From JBLHOS01 sp047623825 (GTDB taxonomy: Bacteria; Pseudomonadota; Alphaproteobacteria; Rhodobacterales; Rhodobacteraceae), in assembly GCA_047623825.1 (NCBI GenBank), contig JBLHOS010000031.1, forward strand, positions 1 to 31,322: DNA of 31,322 nt. Reading direction: 5' to 3'. Under the pieces are notes generated by a model that was not told where the DNA came from, did not search any database, and saw nothing but the letters and a program-made list of their open reading frames with translations. Shown here piece after piece: positions 8,184-16,458 of the stretch. Each line of letters starts with the position of its first letter. Position 1 is the first letter of the stretch. The position numbers and the translations under genes were made by a program.

Positions 8184-9032
8184 GTGTGGAAATTTAGATA
8201 TCTTCTTTCGCTGATCCCGTTTCTGGCTGCAATCAGCCCAGCCTCTGCGATGTGCCTGGACAACGACGCCGCCTGTGAGGTCGAATTGGGCACCTACAAC
8301 ATTCAACGCCCCGCTGATGTTGAGGGGCCGGTTCCCGCGGTCTTGTTTATCCATGGTTACGGCGGCAGCGGCATGGGCGTGATGCGCAATTCAGGCATGA
8401 TTGATGCGATCTTGGCGCGCGGCTATGCGGTGATTTCGCCAGATGGGATGCTGATGGATGGGCGAAATGGGCGTAGCTGGTCGTTCAACCCGCTGTTTGC
8501 GATGCGCCGGGATGAGGTGAGTTTTATCCAATCGGTCCGTGATGATGCCAGTCAGAACCATGGGGTCGACGTTGATCAAATCTTGATGGCCGGGTTTTCC
8601 ATTGGTGGGTCTTTGACCTCTTATTTGGCATGCTCAACCCCGGATGCCTTTGCGGCCTATGCGCCGATTAGTGGTGGCTTTTGGCGGCCCCAACCCGAAG
8701 AATGTGCGGGTCCTGTGCGGTTGTTTCATACCCATGGTTGGACAGACGGTACCGTTCCGCTAGAGGGCCGCGTATTGCGGAATGCTGAGCTGGACGGCGT
8801 GTCGGTTGAGGTCGCACAGGGCGATATCTTTCGCACAATGGAGATTTGGCGCAGCACCAACAATTGCACCCAATACCGTGCCGATGATTTTGCGATTGAG
8901 GGATATTATTGGCGCCGAAGCTGGGAGCGGTGCGAGGACGGCAGCGCGTTGGAACTCGCTCTGTTCCCCGGCGGCCATATCATTCCGCAGGGCTGGGCCA
9001 AGATGGTGCTGGATTGGTTTGAGGCGCTTTAG
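8184..9032 (+). CDS. Secreted alpha/beta-hydrolase, PHB depolymerase/feruloyl-esterase-like
   Basis: This 282-residue exported hydrolase belongs to the LpqC/polyhydroxybutyrate-depolymerase-like esterases. The start is GTG 8184, which begins a clear signal peptide ending in SPASA. The oxyanion-hole region is LFIHGYGGSG near residue 54, the nucleophile elbow is GFSIGGS with the serine near 139, the acid is probably Asp188 in GWTDGTVP, and the histidine is His265 in FPGGHIIPQGW. Several cysteine pairs suit a periplasmic or secreted enzyme. The substrate is not defined by sequence: family members cleave polyhydroxyalkanoates, feruloyl esters or other short esters. It is the last gene of the plus-strand group and converges on opgH with only 13 bases between stops. 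Confidence 0.85.
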   Translation: MWKFRYLLSLIPFLAAISPASAMCLDNDAACEVELGTYNIQRPADVEGPVPAVLFIHGYGGSGMGVMRNSGMIDAILARGYAVISPDGMLMDGRNGRSWSFNPLFAMRRDEVSFIQSVRDDASQNHGVDVDQILMAGFSIGGSLTSYLACSTPDAFAAYAPISGGFWRPQPEECAGPVRLFHTHGWTDGTVPLEGRVLRNAELDGVSVEVAQGDIFRTMEIWRSTNNCTQYRADDFAIEGYYWRRSWERCEDGSALELALFPGGHIIPQGWAKMVLDWFEAL

Positions 9033-9045
9033 CCGGGCGGTCGTA

Positions 9046-10947
9046 TTATTCAGCCGGAAACTTTTGGCCCAGCAATGGATCAAGCAAGATTTGAAGACGC
9101 TGACGTTCTGAGCGGGCGCGCGTAACGATGCGCGGCTCTGACAGGCTTTGCGGGGTTTCCAGACGGAACCCGCCGCGCGCGTATTTCGAAAGATCGATAC
9201 CACTAAGCATCGACAACGGCAGCGCGCAAATCAGGCTGGCTGCGATTGGGATCAGCCAAAGTGTGATCAATCCGCCAACAATACCGGTCACCAGCAAAAT
9301 GCCGACGATACTTTCCAAGGCATGAAATTTCAGAAGATGGGTAAATCCATAGCTCCCGCCCTGGCGCTGTTGTGGGGTCCAACTGACGCGCAGGCCCAGT
9401 ATGCTGCGCAAAACCGCCAAGCTTTGTTGCACCATCAAGATTGGCGCGTAGGCGATCGAGACCACAACCTCAAAACAAAAGGCAGTCAGAAATTGAAGAT
9501 TGCCGCCATAGATCGCACGCAATTTTGGACTGATTGCAATAGCAACTGTGCCCATGACTTTTGGTGCCAGTAACATGGAATACATAAATAAAAGAAAGAT
9601 TAAGCTGTCCCATTGGCTCATCTCAGGCCAGTCCGGGAATAGTGGATTGGTCGCGTTGAAATAGCTTAGAACGTTAGTCTCACTGTTGCGCCCCAATAGG
9701 GCCCAGATCGCCAATAGGGCAAACCAAGCGGGTGACAGCAGATAGCTGGCGGCCCCGTGAAACAGATGAAACCGAGAGATCGGGTGAAACCCGCGCGTCG
9801 CCAGAAGCCGAAGGTGTTGCATATTGCCTTGGCACCAACGTCTGTCTCGCAAGACATAATCCACCAAGGTTGGCGGCGTCTCTTCAAAGCTGCCGTCGGT
9901 TTGCGCTAAGAAACGGACAGTCCAACCGGCACGTCTGAGCAGTCCGGCCTCAACAAAATCATGTGACAGGATTAAGCTTTTGGTGCCGCGCAATCCTACC
10001 AGATGCGGCAACCCCGCCGAGGCCGCAAACGCGTGCGTCCGCATGATTGCATTGTGACCCCAATAATTCGCCTCTTGCTGCGACCAGCGGGCCAATCCTT
10101 CTGACAAAAGCCAACCATAGGCGACGTTGGAAAACTGCTGAACCCGGGCAAAAAGGGACACTGCACCGATTAACCGAGGGCATGATTGGATCAATCCGGC
10201 CTCTGGGTCGCGGGCAAGTTCATCGGCCAGATTAAGGATCGCCTCACCGCTCATCAGACTATCAGCATCAAGGACCAACATCGCCTCATGTGCGGCCCCC
10301 CAATTCGCAATCCAATCGCCCAAATTGCCGGTTTTGCGGTCGATATTCAGCGACCGGCGGCGATAATAAACTGGGATTGCGGTTGGGGCCTCGATGCGCA
10401 AGGTTGCAAAGGCCTGTAATTCCATCTCTGCGATGGCAGGGTCTTGGGTGTCGCTGAGAATAAACAGCGTAAACCGCTCGGGATGGGGCAGATCGTCCAG
10501 ATCGGCCAGCATCGCGGCGGCGTTGCCAAAAACGTCTGATGGGTTTTCGTTATAGATCGGAACCAGAAGGGCGGTACTCATGGGGGCCACGGGTTGGCCT
10601 AGTTGGCTGACGCTGCGCGCTTGGCGCAACACGCTGTAAATGCCCAAGGTCGCCGTACTAAGTGACAGGGCTACCCAAAAGAATGTGGCCGCGATCAGCC
10701 CCAAAACGACCAATTCCAAAACGGTCATACCGCCCGTTGATAGCCAGCCACCAACCGCAAAGATCAGCGCCGCTGTTGTCATAATTGCGGGGAGAAAGAC
10801 AAACACGCGTAAAATCCAGACAGAGCGGAGCGTCCCGCTTGTGCGCTCCGACGCGCGCGGGTGCGGGCGGCCCAAATCCTGGATTGGCATCTGCAATGGC
10901 GCAAAGGGCGGCATCGCAAAGCTATGGTGATTAGCAGCCATCGTCAT
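9046..10947 (-). CDS. opgH: Glucan glucosyltransferase OpgH (MdoH)
   Basis: This 633-residue inner-membrane glycosyltransferase family 2 enzyme polymerises glucose from UDP-glucose into the backbone of osmoregulated periplasmic glucans. Two N-terminal membrane segments precede the catalytic domain. That domain shows LLVPIYNENP, FILSDTQD near residue 164, the metal-binding DADS near 227, SHDFVEAG near 328 and RDRRWCQGN near 367, the (Q/R)xxRW-type motif of processive synthases. Several more membrane segments follow. It is shorter than the E. coli protein (about 850 residues), as is usual in this group. The start is ATG 10947, which overlaps the opgG stop in an ATGA arrangement. It is the last gene of the operon. 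Confidence 0.93.
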   Translation of the reverse strand: MTMAANHHSFAMPPFAPLQMPIQDLGRPHPRASERTSGTLRSVWILRVFVFLPAIMTTAALIFAVGGWLSTGGMTVLELVVLGLIAATFFWVALSLSTATLGIYSVLRQARSVSQLGQPVAPMSTALLVPIYNENPSDVFGNAAAMLADLDDLPHPERFTLFILSDTQDPAIAEMELQAFATLRIEAPTAIPVYYRRRSLNIDRKTGNLGDWIANWGAAHEAMLVLDADSLMSGEAILNLADELARDPEAGLIQSCPRLIGAVSLFARVQQFSNVAYGWLLSEGLARWSQQEANYWGHNAIMRTHAFAASAGLPHLVGLRGTKSLILSHDFVEAGLLRRAGWTVRFLAQTDGSFEETPPTLVDYVLRDRRWCQGNMQHLRLLATRGFHPISRFHLFHGAASYLLSPAWFALLAIWALLGRNSETNVLSYFNATNPLFPDWPEMSQWDSLIFLLFMYSMLLAPKVMGTVAIAISPKLRAIYGGNLQFLTAFCFEVVVSIAYAPILMVQQSLAVLRSILGLRVSWTPQQRQGGSYGFTHLLKFHALESIVGILLVTGIVGGLITLWLIPIAASLICALPLSMLSGIDLSKYARGGFRLETPQSLSEPRIVTRARSERQRLQILLDPLLGQKFPAE

Positions 10948-12467
10948 GCGGTCCACCGATATAGCCAAACTTCGCTCAACGGCTCACCGTTCAGTCGTAG
11001 CTGGACACGAAATTCAGCCAATTGAGTGTCGCCCGGCGTAAAGGTGAAGGCCAGCCTTGGCCCGCCGGTATCGGGATTGCGTTGCACGACACCGCTCGAC
11101 ACTTCGCCTTTGCTGCTGCGTATAAGTCTTTCGATCTGGGACAAATCTTCGGGCACGCCGGGGGCAGCCTCAAAATCAATAGCGACGATCAATCCACCTT
11201 CGGGCCGCCCGCCGATCCGCGTGTTCAGCACGCGCAGCGGACGGTTCGCCACCTCAGGCTCATGGCCCCAGGTCATTCGATATTCAAAGCCTAGCGCGCC
11301 CCCTGCTGCCAAAGGTTCAGCCGGGCGCCAATAGGTCACGATATTGTCATAAAATTCTAGGTCGGTCGGGATCTCAACCAAGGTCACGGCCCCTTGGCCC
11401 CAATCGCTAAGTGGCTCAATCCACAGGCTGGGGCGGCGATGATAGAGCGCCTCCAGATCCGCAAAGTCACTAAATCGGCGTTCGCGCTGCATCAGACCAA
11501 AGCCGATGGGTGCGTTGTCTGTGAAGGCACTGACCTGCAGGGCCTTGGGGTTGGCCAGTGGGCGCCACAACGTCTCACCGGCACCATTGCGGATCAACAG
11601 GCCGTCAGAGTCGTGCACCGCAGCGCGGAAGTCAGAAAAGCGATCCCGGATGGTTTCATCAAACAAGAACATCGAGGTCAGCGCGCCGAGGCCAAAATGG
11701 GTCATCTCTGTGCGTGCGAAAATCTGAGCCTCAACATCCATCACCAGATCTGTGCCCGGTCGGATATGGAACCGGTAGGCACCAGTGCAGCTTGGCGTAT
11801 CCATCAGCGCGTGGATCACAACATCGTCGCGGTCTGGCGCGGGGCGTTCAATCCAGAATGTGGTGAACTCGGGAAACTCTTCGCCCGAGGGCTCGGCAGT
11901 ATCGATTGCAAGACCGCGTGCCGATAGACCATAAATTTGCCCAGTTCCGATGCCGCGAAAATAGCTGGCGCCCTGAAAGACGGCAAATTCGGTAAAGATG
12001 CCGGGCTGTTCGAGTTCTGCACGTAGGCGCAGGCCAGAATATCCCTGCACGCCGTCGGCCCCTAAATCGGGAAACTGATCCGTGCGGTCAAAGACATTCA
12101 GATCAAATTGGACGCGTTGGGCCAGCCCATGATCAACTGAATAGATCTGGATGGGTCGCGGAAAATAAAGGCCGGGCGGGAACACATCAAGGCGGAGCGG
12201 TGTCTCAGTCCCCTCCCACAATGCATTGCGGGCATCGAACCAGATGGCGCGGTATTGATCATAGTCCAGATCGAGCCAGCCTTGCGGAACAGCCGCACGC
12301 GGCTCATAGGCTGATTGTGCCATAAGGCGGGCCCGCTCAATCACATCTTGCTGGGCAAACGGGTGTGGAGCACCCAGTTGTAGCCCCGGTTCCGCGTCTT
12401 GGGCAAAAGCGGCCCTTGGCAGGGCAGCGGCCGCTATCAGTGTCTTCAGGGCATCCCTGCGCAACAT
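10944..12467 (-). CDS. opgG: Periplasmic glucan biosynthesis protein OpgG/OpgD (MdoG), Tat-type signal
   Basis: This 507-residue periplasmic protein of the MdoG family is required for release or branching of the glucans made by OpgH. The N-terminus MLRRDALKTLIAAAALPRAAFA has a twin-arginine followed by a hydrophobic stretch and an AxA-like cleavage site, so Tat export is likely. This recalls E. coli OpgD more than the Sec-exported OpgG. Family features include AYEPRAAVPQGWLDLDYDQYR early on, VDHGLAQRVQFD, and an immunoglobulin-like C-terminal domain ending in LSEVWLYRW. ATG 12467 is chosen because it begins the signal peptide, four bases after the opgC stop; an upstream in-frame start would bury it. 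Confidence 0.92.
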   Translation of the reverse strand: MLRRDALKTLIAAAALPRAAFAQDAEPGLQLGAPHPFAQQDVIERARLMAQSAYEPRAAVPQGWLDLDYDQYRAIWFDARNALWEGTETPLRLDVFPPGLYFPRPIQIYSVDHGLAQRVQFDLNVFDRTDQFPDLGADGVQGYSGLRLRAELEQPGIFTEFAVFQGASYFRGIGTGQIYGLSARGLAIDTAEPSGEEFPEFTTFWIERPAPDRDDVVIHALMDTPSCTGAYRFHIRPGTDLVMDVEAQIFARTEMTHFGLGALTSMFLFDETIRDRFSDFRAAVHDSDGLLIRNGAGETLWRPLANPKALQVSAFTDNAPIGFGLMQRERRFSDFADLEALYHRRPSLWIEPLSDWGQGAVTLVEIPTDLEFYDNIVTYWRPAEPLAAGGALGFEYRMTWGHEPEVANRPLRVLNTRIGGRPEGGLIVAIDFEAAPGVPEDLSQIERLIRSSKGEVSSGVVQRNPDTGGPRLAFTFTPGDTQLAEFRVQLRLNGEPLSEVWLYRWTA

Positions 12468-12471
12468 CAGA

Positions 12472-13677
12472 TCAAGCCCTCCGTGCGCGCCAGGGTTGCG
12501 ATTTGAACCATCCCGCACCATAGGCAATTGCGATTAGAATGGCAAAGCCGGTGGCGTTTACCAGGGTCATTGTCCAAACTGTCCGCCCCAATACATCAAA
12601 GGCCACACCCATCAGGCGCGCCAGAAACATTGAAGTTATGAAAATGGCGAGAGATTGTTGGCCGACCTTCATGATGATTGCCAATGTCGCGCGCCAAACC
12701 GATGCAAGCAGACTGGCCGTGTTGGGCGGCAACAGGCGCACGCCCTTGGGGCCGACCGCCACGTAGGCCAGATAGGCCAGCGCCAGAAAATGCACGTAAC
12801 GCAGGATGCCAAAGTCAGTTTTCTGGATCAGTAGAACCCATTCGCCCCGCCAAACGCGGATCGCTTCAACTTCATTGATGATCCGAAAATAGGCCAGTGG
12901 CACGATGGCTAACACGATGACCAGTGCAAGGATCACAAGGCGGCGATCCACAGGAGGCGCCGGTATCCAGCCTGACATAAAGGCGAAACCCGTGAAAAAA
13001 ATTAGTTGCCAACCAAACGGATTAAAGAACCACTCCCGGTTTGACCAAGGTTCCGCCGGAAGCCAGAGCGTGCCGGAATTGGCCCCAATCCAAACGATGA
13101 TCACAAACGCAAACGCCGCGAGTTTGTGGAATTGCGCCAGTGCTATGACCAGTGGCATCATCGCCAAAACCACCAGATACATCGGCAGAATATCGAAATA
13201 GTTGGGGACATAGGTCAGCGTCAGCAAACCCATCAGGTTGACTTCAGCATTGTCGAAGAACGGGTGGAGGTTCAGCTGCCCGACATAATCGCGCGTGAAA
13301 AGTCCGGTCCCGTTCAGTGCGGCCATCGTCGCGGCGATCGCAACAAATAGGCCGATATGGGCCCAATAGACTTGCCAAACACGAAACGCGACGCGCGCGG
13401 TACCCAGGGGCAGGCCGCGTTCTCGGAAGACTTTGCCAAACGCGATGGCAGAGGCCATGCCAGAGCAAAAGACAAAGACCTCCGTCGCGTCAGAAAAGCC
13501 AAATCGGGCCGGGATCCACAGGGCCAGCCAATTGTTGGGGGCGTGGGCGATCAGGATGATGAACATCGTCATACCCCGAAAGAAGTCTAACCGCGGATCC
13601 CTGATCGCAGTAGCAGCCAAAGCATTCGCATTGATGCTAGGTTCGAACGATAGCGAAGCTGGATCGGCCAAAGTCAT
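12472..13677 (-). CDS. opgC: OpgC-family membrane acyltransferase
   Basis: This 401-residue protein of the OpgC family (acyltransferase-3-like membrane proteins) has about ten hydrophobic segments. The family adds succinyl groups to periplasmic glucans in Rhodobacter-type bacteria, giving them negative charge. The N-terminal block RDPRLDFFRGMTMFIILIAHAP is the hallmark, with the conserved Arg and His used by this fold, followed by FSDATEVFVFCSGM. It starts at ATG 13677 and ends four bases before opgG, so it opens the glucan operon. The TPR gene ends 34 bases upstream and could be co-transcribed. The acyl group transferred here is inferred from the family only. Confidence 0.88.
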   Translation of the reverse strand: MTLADPASLSFEPSINANALAATAIRDPRLDFFRGMTMFIILIAHAPNNWLALWIPARFGFSDATEVFVFCSGMASAIAFGKVFRERGLPLGTARVAFRVWQVYWAHIGLFVAIAATMAALNGTGLFTRDYVGQLNLHPFFDNAEVNLMGLLTLTYVPNYFDILPMYLVVLAMMPLVIALAQFHKLAAFAFVIIVWIGANSGTLWLPAEPWSNREWFFNPFGWQLIFFTGFAFMSGWIPAPPVDRRLVILALVIVLAIVPLAYFRIINEVEAIRVWRGEWVLLIQKTDFGILRYVHFLALAYLAYVAVGPKGVRLLPPNTASLLASVWRATLAIIMKVGQQSLAIFITSMFLARLMGVAFDVLGRTVWTMTLVNATGFAILIAIAYGAGWFKSQPWRARRA

Positions 13678-13711
13678 GTTGTCATGTTCTTTTTCATACT
13701 ATCGGGCGCTG

Positions 13712-15079
13712 TCACTGTGCGGGGATCCCCAAAGCGTTCTGTCGGGCAGCTTCAATCATTTCGAAACGGCTAGAGGCAAATCGGTCACTGATCCCGGCAC
13801 GTTGCTGACGACGGTCCAGAAGAATGTCTTCAACATCATCGTAATAGCCTGCGCGCAAGCCGGCATCTACTGTGATCCGCTCAAATACGTCGCGCTGTGC
13901 GTGGCTGCCGCCAACGGTTTTTATGCCAGCGCGTGCGGGGGCCAGATATTGAAAGGCCAGATCATAGCGCCCTTCGCCGAAGGCCGCCAACCCGTTGGCA
14001 GTGGCCAATCCGGGACCTGCAAAAATCTGGGCCATTTCGGATTTTTTGTTGACCGCATCGCCGCGAATACGTGACATCAGCGCGCTGCGTGCATCGCCAC
14101 GATTGTCGCCACTTAGCGCCATCATGTAGTGCAGATCAGCAAACACAAGGCAGCCGTCACCGACACGGCTCTCGGAAAATTCTGCCAGTTCAATCCAACG
14201 ATCTCCGACATTCACGCCTTCAAGCTCTAGCCTGCACAAAAGTGAGGTTGCATTGGCAATATCACGGTAGTCATCAGTTTTTTCATAGCGGATCTTTTCG
14301 TCATAAAGCGCCAGAACGGTTGCCGTGTCGCCAAGATCAAGGTGAAGCAATGCTTTGTGCCACCAGACATGATAGCGAAAATTGTTGCAGTTGGACCAAG
14401 CGCTGGCGTTGGCATCAATCAGTTTGATCCCCTCGGCGGAGCGGCCCGTCATGTCGTAAACATGGGCCACGGCATGCAGGCCCCATGCGTCATCATGGGC
14501 GTGCGTTAACCCCAAACGACCGACCGACTCGGCCAGTTTATAGTCGCCAGTTTCCTCAAGCGAAAAGGCATAGCAGCCAAGCGCGTAGCCTCGGCAGGCG
14601 TGATCATCGCCATGCGCGTCCAAAATTTGTTCAAGCGAGTGCCGCATGCCTTTCGCATCCCCAAGGATAAAGCGGATTAAGTGGGATACCTTGGCCGACA
14701 AAGTATCGCTTGGCGTTTGTTTAAGCGCGCGTTCCATTGCCGCGATCGCACCAGAAGGCTTACCCCCAAGCCACACATCCAAGGCCTCAACCCAGGCGCG
14801 TTCGCGCAGAGATGCCGGGCCACCTTCGGCAAGGCATTTATGGGCCTCGATGGCGGCTCCTTGTGCAACGGCAATCAGCTCCCGTCGGCCCATCATCAGT
14901 GAAAACAGTCCACGTGCTGCGTGGCCCATGGCAAAATCAGGGGCTTCGGTCAGAACCGCACCCAGATGGATCGGCGTTTCGGTTCCATGTGCCAGAAAGG
15001 CCAGAACCATCGCGTTCCAGTCCCGCAGCGCGTTCTGAGAGGTTAGGCTAACATGCGCGTCGCAGATATCCGTGGTCAT
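13712..15079 (-). CDS. TPR-repeat protein, TTC38-like
   Basis: This 455-residue all-helical protein has no signal peptide or membrane segment and resembles tetratricopeptide repeat protein 38. It contains degenerate TPR-like helical pairs throughout, with typical stretches such as HAARGLFSLMMGRRE, GYALGCYAFSLEETGDYKLAE and HAVAHVYDMTGRSAEGI. The central NFRYHVWWHKALLHLDLGD is a conserved block of the TTC38 family. The biochemical role of TTC38 proteins is not established. The start ATG 15079 follows about 170 bases of non-coding sequence with a hairpin. The gene stands 34 bases before opgC, so a functional link to glucan synthesis is possible but unsupported. Confidence 0.8.
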   Translation of the reverse strand: MTTDICDAHVSLTSQNALRDWNAMVLAFLAHGTETPIHLGAVLTEAPDFAMGHAARGLFSLMMGRRELIAVAQGAAIEAHKCLAEGGPASLRERAWVEALDVWLGGKPSGAIAAMERALKQTPSDTLSAKVSHLIRFILGDAKGMRHSLEQILDAHGDDHACRGYALGCYAFSLEETGDYKLAESVGRLGLTHAHDDAWGLHAVAHVYDMTGRSAEGIKLIDANASAWSNCNNFRYHVWWHKALLHLDLGDTATVLALYDEKIRYEKTDDYRDIANATSLLCRLELEGVNVGDRWIELAEFSESRVGDGCLVFADLHYMMALSGDNRGDARSALMSRIRGDAVNKKSEMAQIFAGPGLATANGLAAFGEGRYDLAFQYLAPARAGIKTVGGSHAQRDVFERITVDAGLRAGYYDDVEDILLDRRQQRAGISDRFASSRFEMIEAARQNALGIPAQ

Positions 15080-15160
15080 CCAGCTTTCCGATCAAAAAAA
15101 TCTTTCGATCTGAACGTTTAGCTGTTTTTTCGACCAGATCTAGACCGCCTGACGCTGAGC

Positions 15161-15194
15161 CACGAATACGTGAAGTCCTGTCATGATATTCGTG
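15161..15194. other. Hairpin in the gap between CoA-transferase and TPR gene
   Basis: CACGAATA (15161-15168) and TATTCGTG (15187-15194) are exact inverted copies. The sequence between them continues the stem (CGTGA with TCATG, one wobble pair, one bulge). No T-run follows on either strand, so it is not a classical intrinsic terminator. It could end the CoA-transferase transcript by another route or act as an operator for the TPR-opg genes. Confidence 0.4.
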
Positions 15195-15252
15195 ATCAAA
15201 CAGAGCTGAATTGGGCAATTTGGCGCTGATGGCCGTTAGAGATGCGCAATTG

Positions 15253-16458
15253 TCAGGACCGTTTTGTTTCGGAATATTCAGCCAGAACTTCATCGGTATC
15301 TTGCCCGAATCGCGGGGGGGCAGCACGATATTGGATCGGCGTACGAGATAGCTTTAGCGGATTACCAAGGAGTTGGACCGAGCCGCCCACAACTCCCTCA
15401 GCAGCGACCGAGATGATCGTGTCGCGCGCCGCTGCCTGATCTGAACGTAAGGCCTGCTCAACCGTATTGATCGGTCCAACGGGAACTTTACGCGTCTCAA
15501 GCCCGGTGATGATATTGGCCATCGTATGTTGGGTCAGCGCGGGGGCGAGGATGGCTAGCAAGGCAATACGGTTCATGATCCGGGCGGGGTTGGTTTGATA
15601 TGCTGGGTCTTTGGCCAGATCAGGCAGACCCAGAAAGTCGCAAAACCGGATGAATTGCGCGTCGTTGCCGACCGCGATGATGACATGGCCGTCGGCGGCC
15701 TCAAACACGTCGTAGGGCACGATGTTTGGATGGCCATTGCCGCGACGGGTGGGCACCTGACCAGAGGCCAGATAATTGGTGCCTTCGTTGACCAGCCAAG
15801 CCATCTGGCTATCGACCAGCGACAGATCAATCTGCTGGCCTTCGCCGGTGCGGTCCCTGTGGCGCAGGGCGGCAAGGATGCCGACGGCCGCGTACATGCC
15901 ACACATCACGTCCGCGATGCCAACGCCGGTTTTCATCGGAACGCCGTCAGGCTCTCCGGTCAGGCTCATGATGCCGCCATATCCTTGGGCCATCAGATCA
16001 TACCCCGGTTTGTCGCGATTGGGCCCGGTCTGGCCATAACCTGAGATTGAGCAGTAGATCAGCCCCGGATGCCGGGCCAGCAAGGTGGCCGCATCTAATC
16101 CGTATTTGACCAACCCGCCGGGTTTGTAATTCTCAACCACAACATCGGCCCGCGCGGCAAGATCGGCGGCGATCTTTTGCCCTTCAGGCATTGTCAGATC
16201 CACGGCGACCGATTTCTTGTTGCGGTTTGCCGCCATGAAATACGCGCTAAGATCGGTGTCGCCGCCGTCTGCGTCCTGCACATAGGGTGGCCCCCAACTG
16301 CGCGTGTCATCGCCGCCGGTCTTTGGGTTCTCCAGCTTGATAACCGTGGCCCCCAGATCGCCCAAAAGCTGGGTCGCTGTGGGTGCGGCAAGGATCCGGC
16401 TGAGGTCAAGTACCACCAGCCCGTCTAATGCCATTGGCGTGTCAGATGCGTCCGTCAT
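15253..16458 (-). CDS. Class III CoA-transferase (CaiB/BaiF family)
   Basis: This 401-residue CoA-transferase of family III works through an enzyme-bound aspartyl-CoA intermediate. The N-terminal LDGLVVLDLSRILAAPTATQLLGDLGA and IKLENP blocks are standard. The catalytic aspartate is in GVGIADVMCG near residue 183, and RRGNGHPNIVPYDVFEAADG matches the family's substrate-side region. The acyl donor and acceptor are not predictable. ATG 16458 is chosen because GAGG lies five bases upstream; an in-frame TTG at 16473 would overlap that site. The start overlaps the end of the upstream thiamine-diphosphate enzyme by 17 bases, so the two are translationally coupled and probably act in one pathway. Confidence 0.9.
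   Translation of the reverse strand: MTDASDTPMALDGLVVLDLSRILAAPTATQLLGDLGATVIKLENPKTGGDDTRSWGPPYVQDADGGDTDLSAYFMAANRNKKSVAVDLTMPEGQKIAADLAARADVVVENYKPGGLVKYGLDAATLLARHPGLIYCSISGYGQTGPNRDKPGYDLMAQGYGGIMSLTGEPDGVPMKTGVGIADVMCGMYAAVGILAALRHRDRTGEGQQIDLSLVDSQMAWLVNEGTNYLASGQVPTRRGNGHPNIVPYDVFEAADGHVIIAVGNDAQFIRFCDFLGLPDLAKDPAYQTNPARIMNRIALLAILAPALTQHTMANIITGLETRKVPVGPINTVEQALRSDQAAARDTIISVAAEGVVGGSVQLLGNPLKLSRTPIQYRAAPPRFGQDTDEVLAEYSETKRS

Noticed and set aside
13433..14074. 213-residue plus-strand open frame
   Set aside because: It is antisense to opgC and the TPR gene; no ribosome-binding site and no family pattern.
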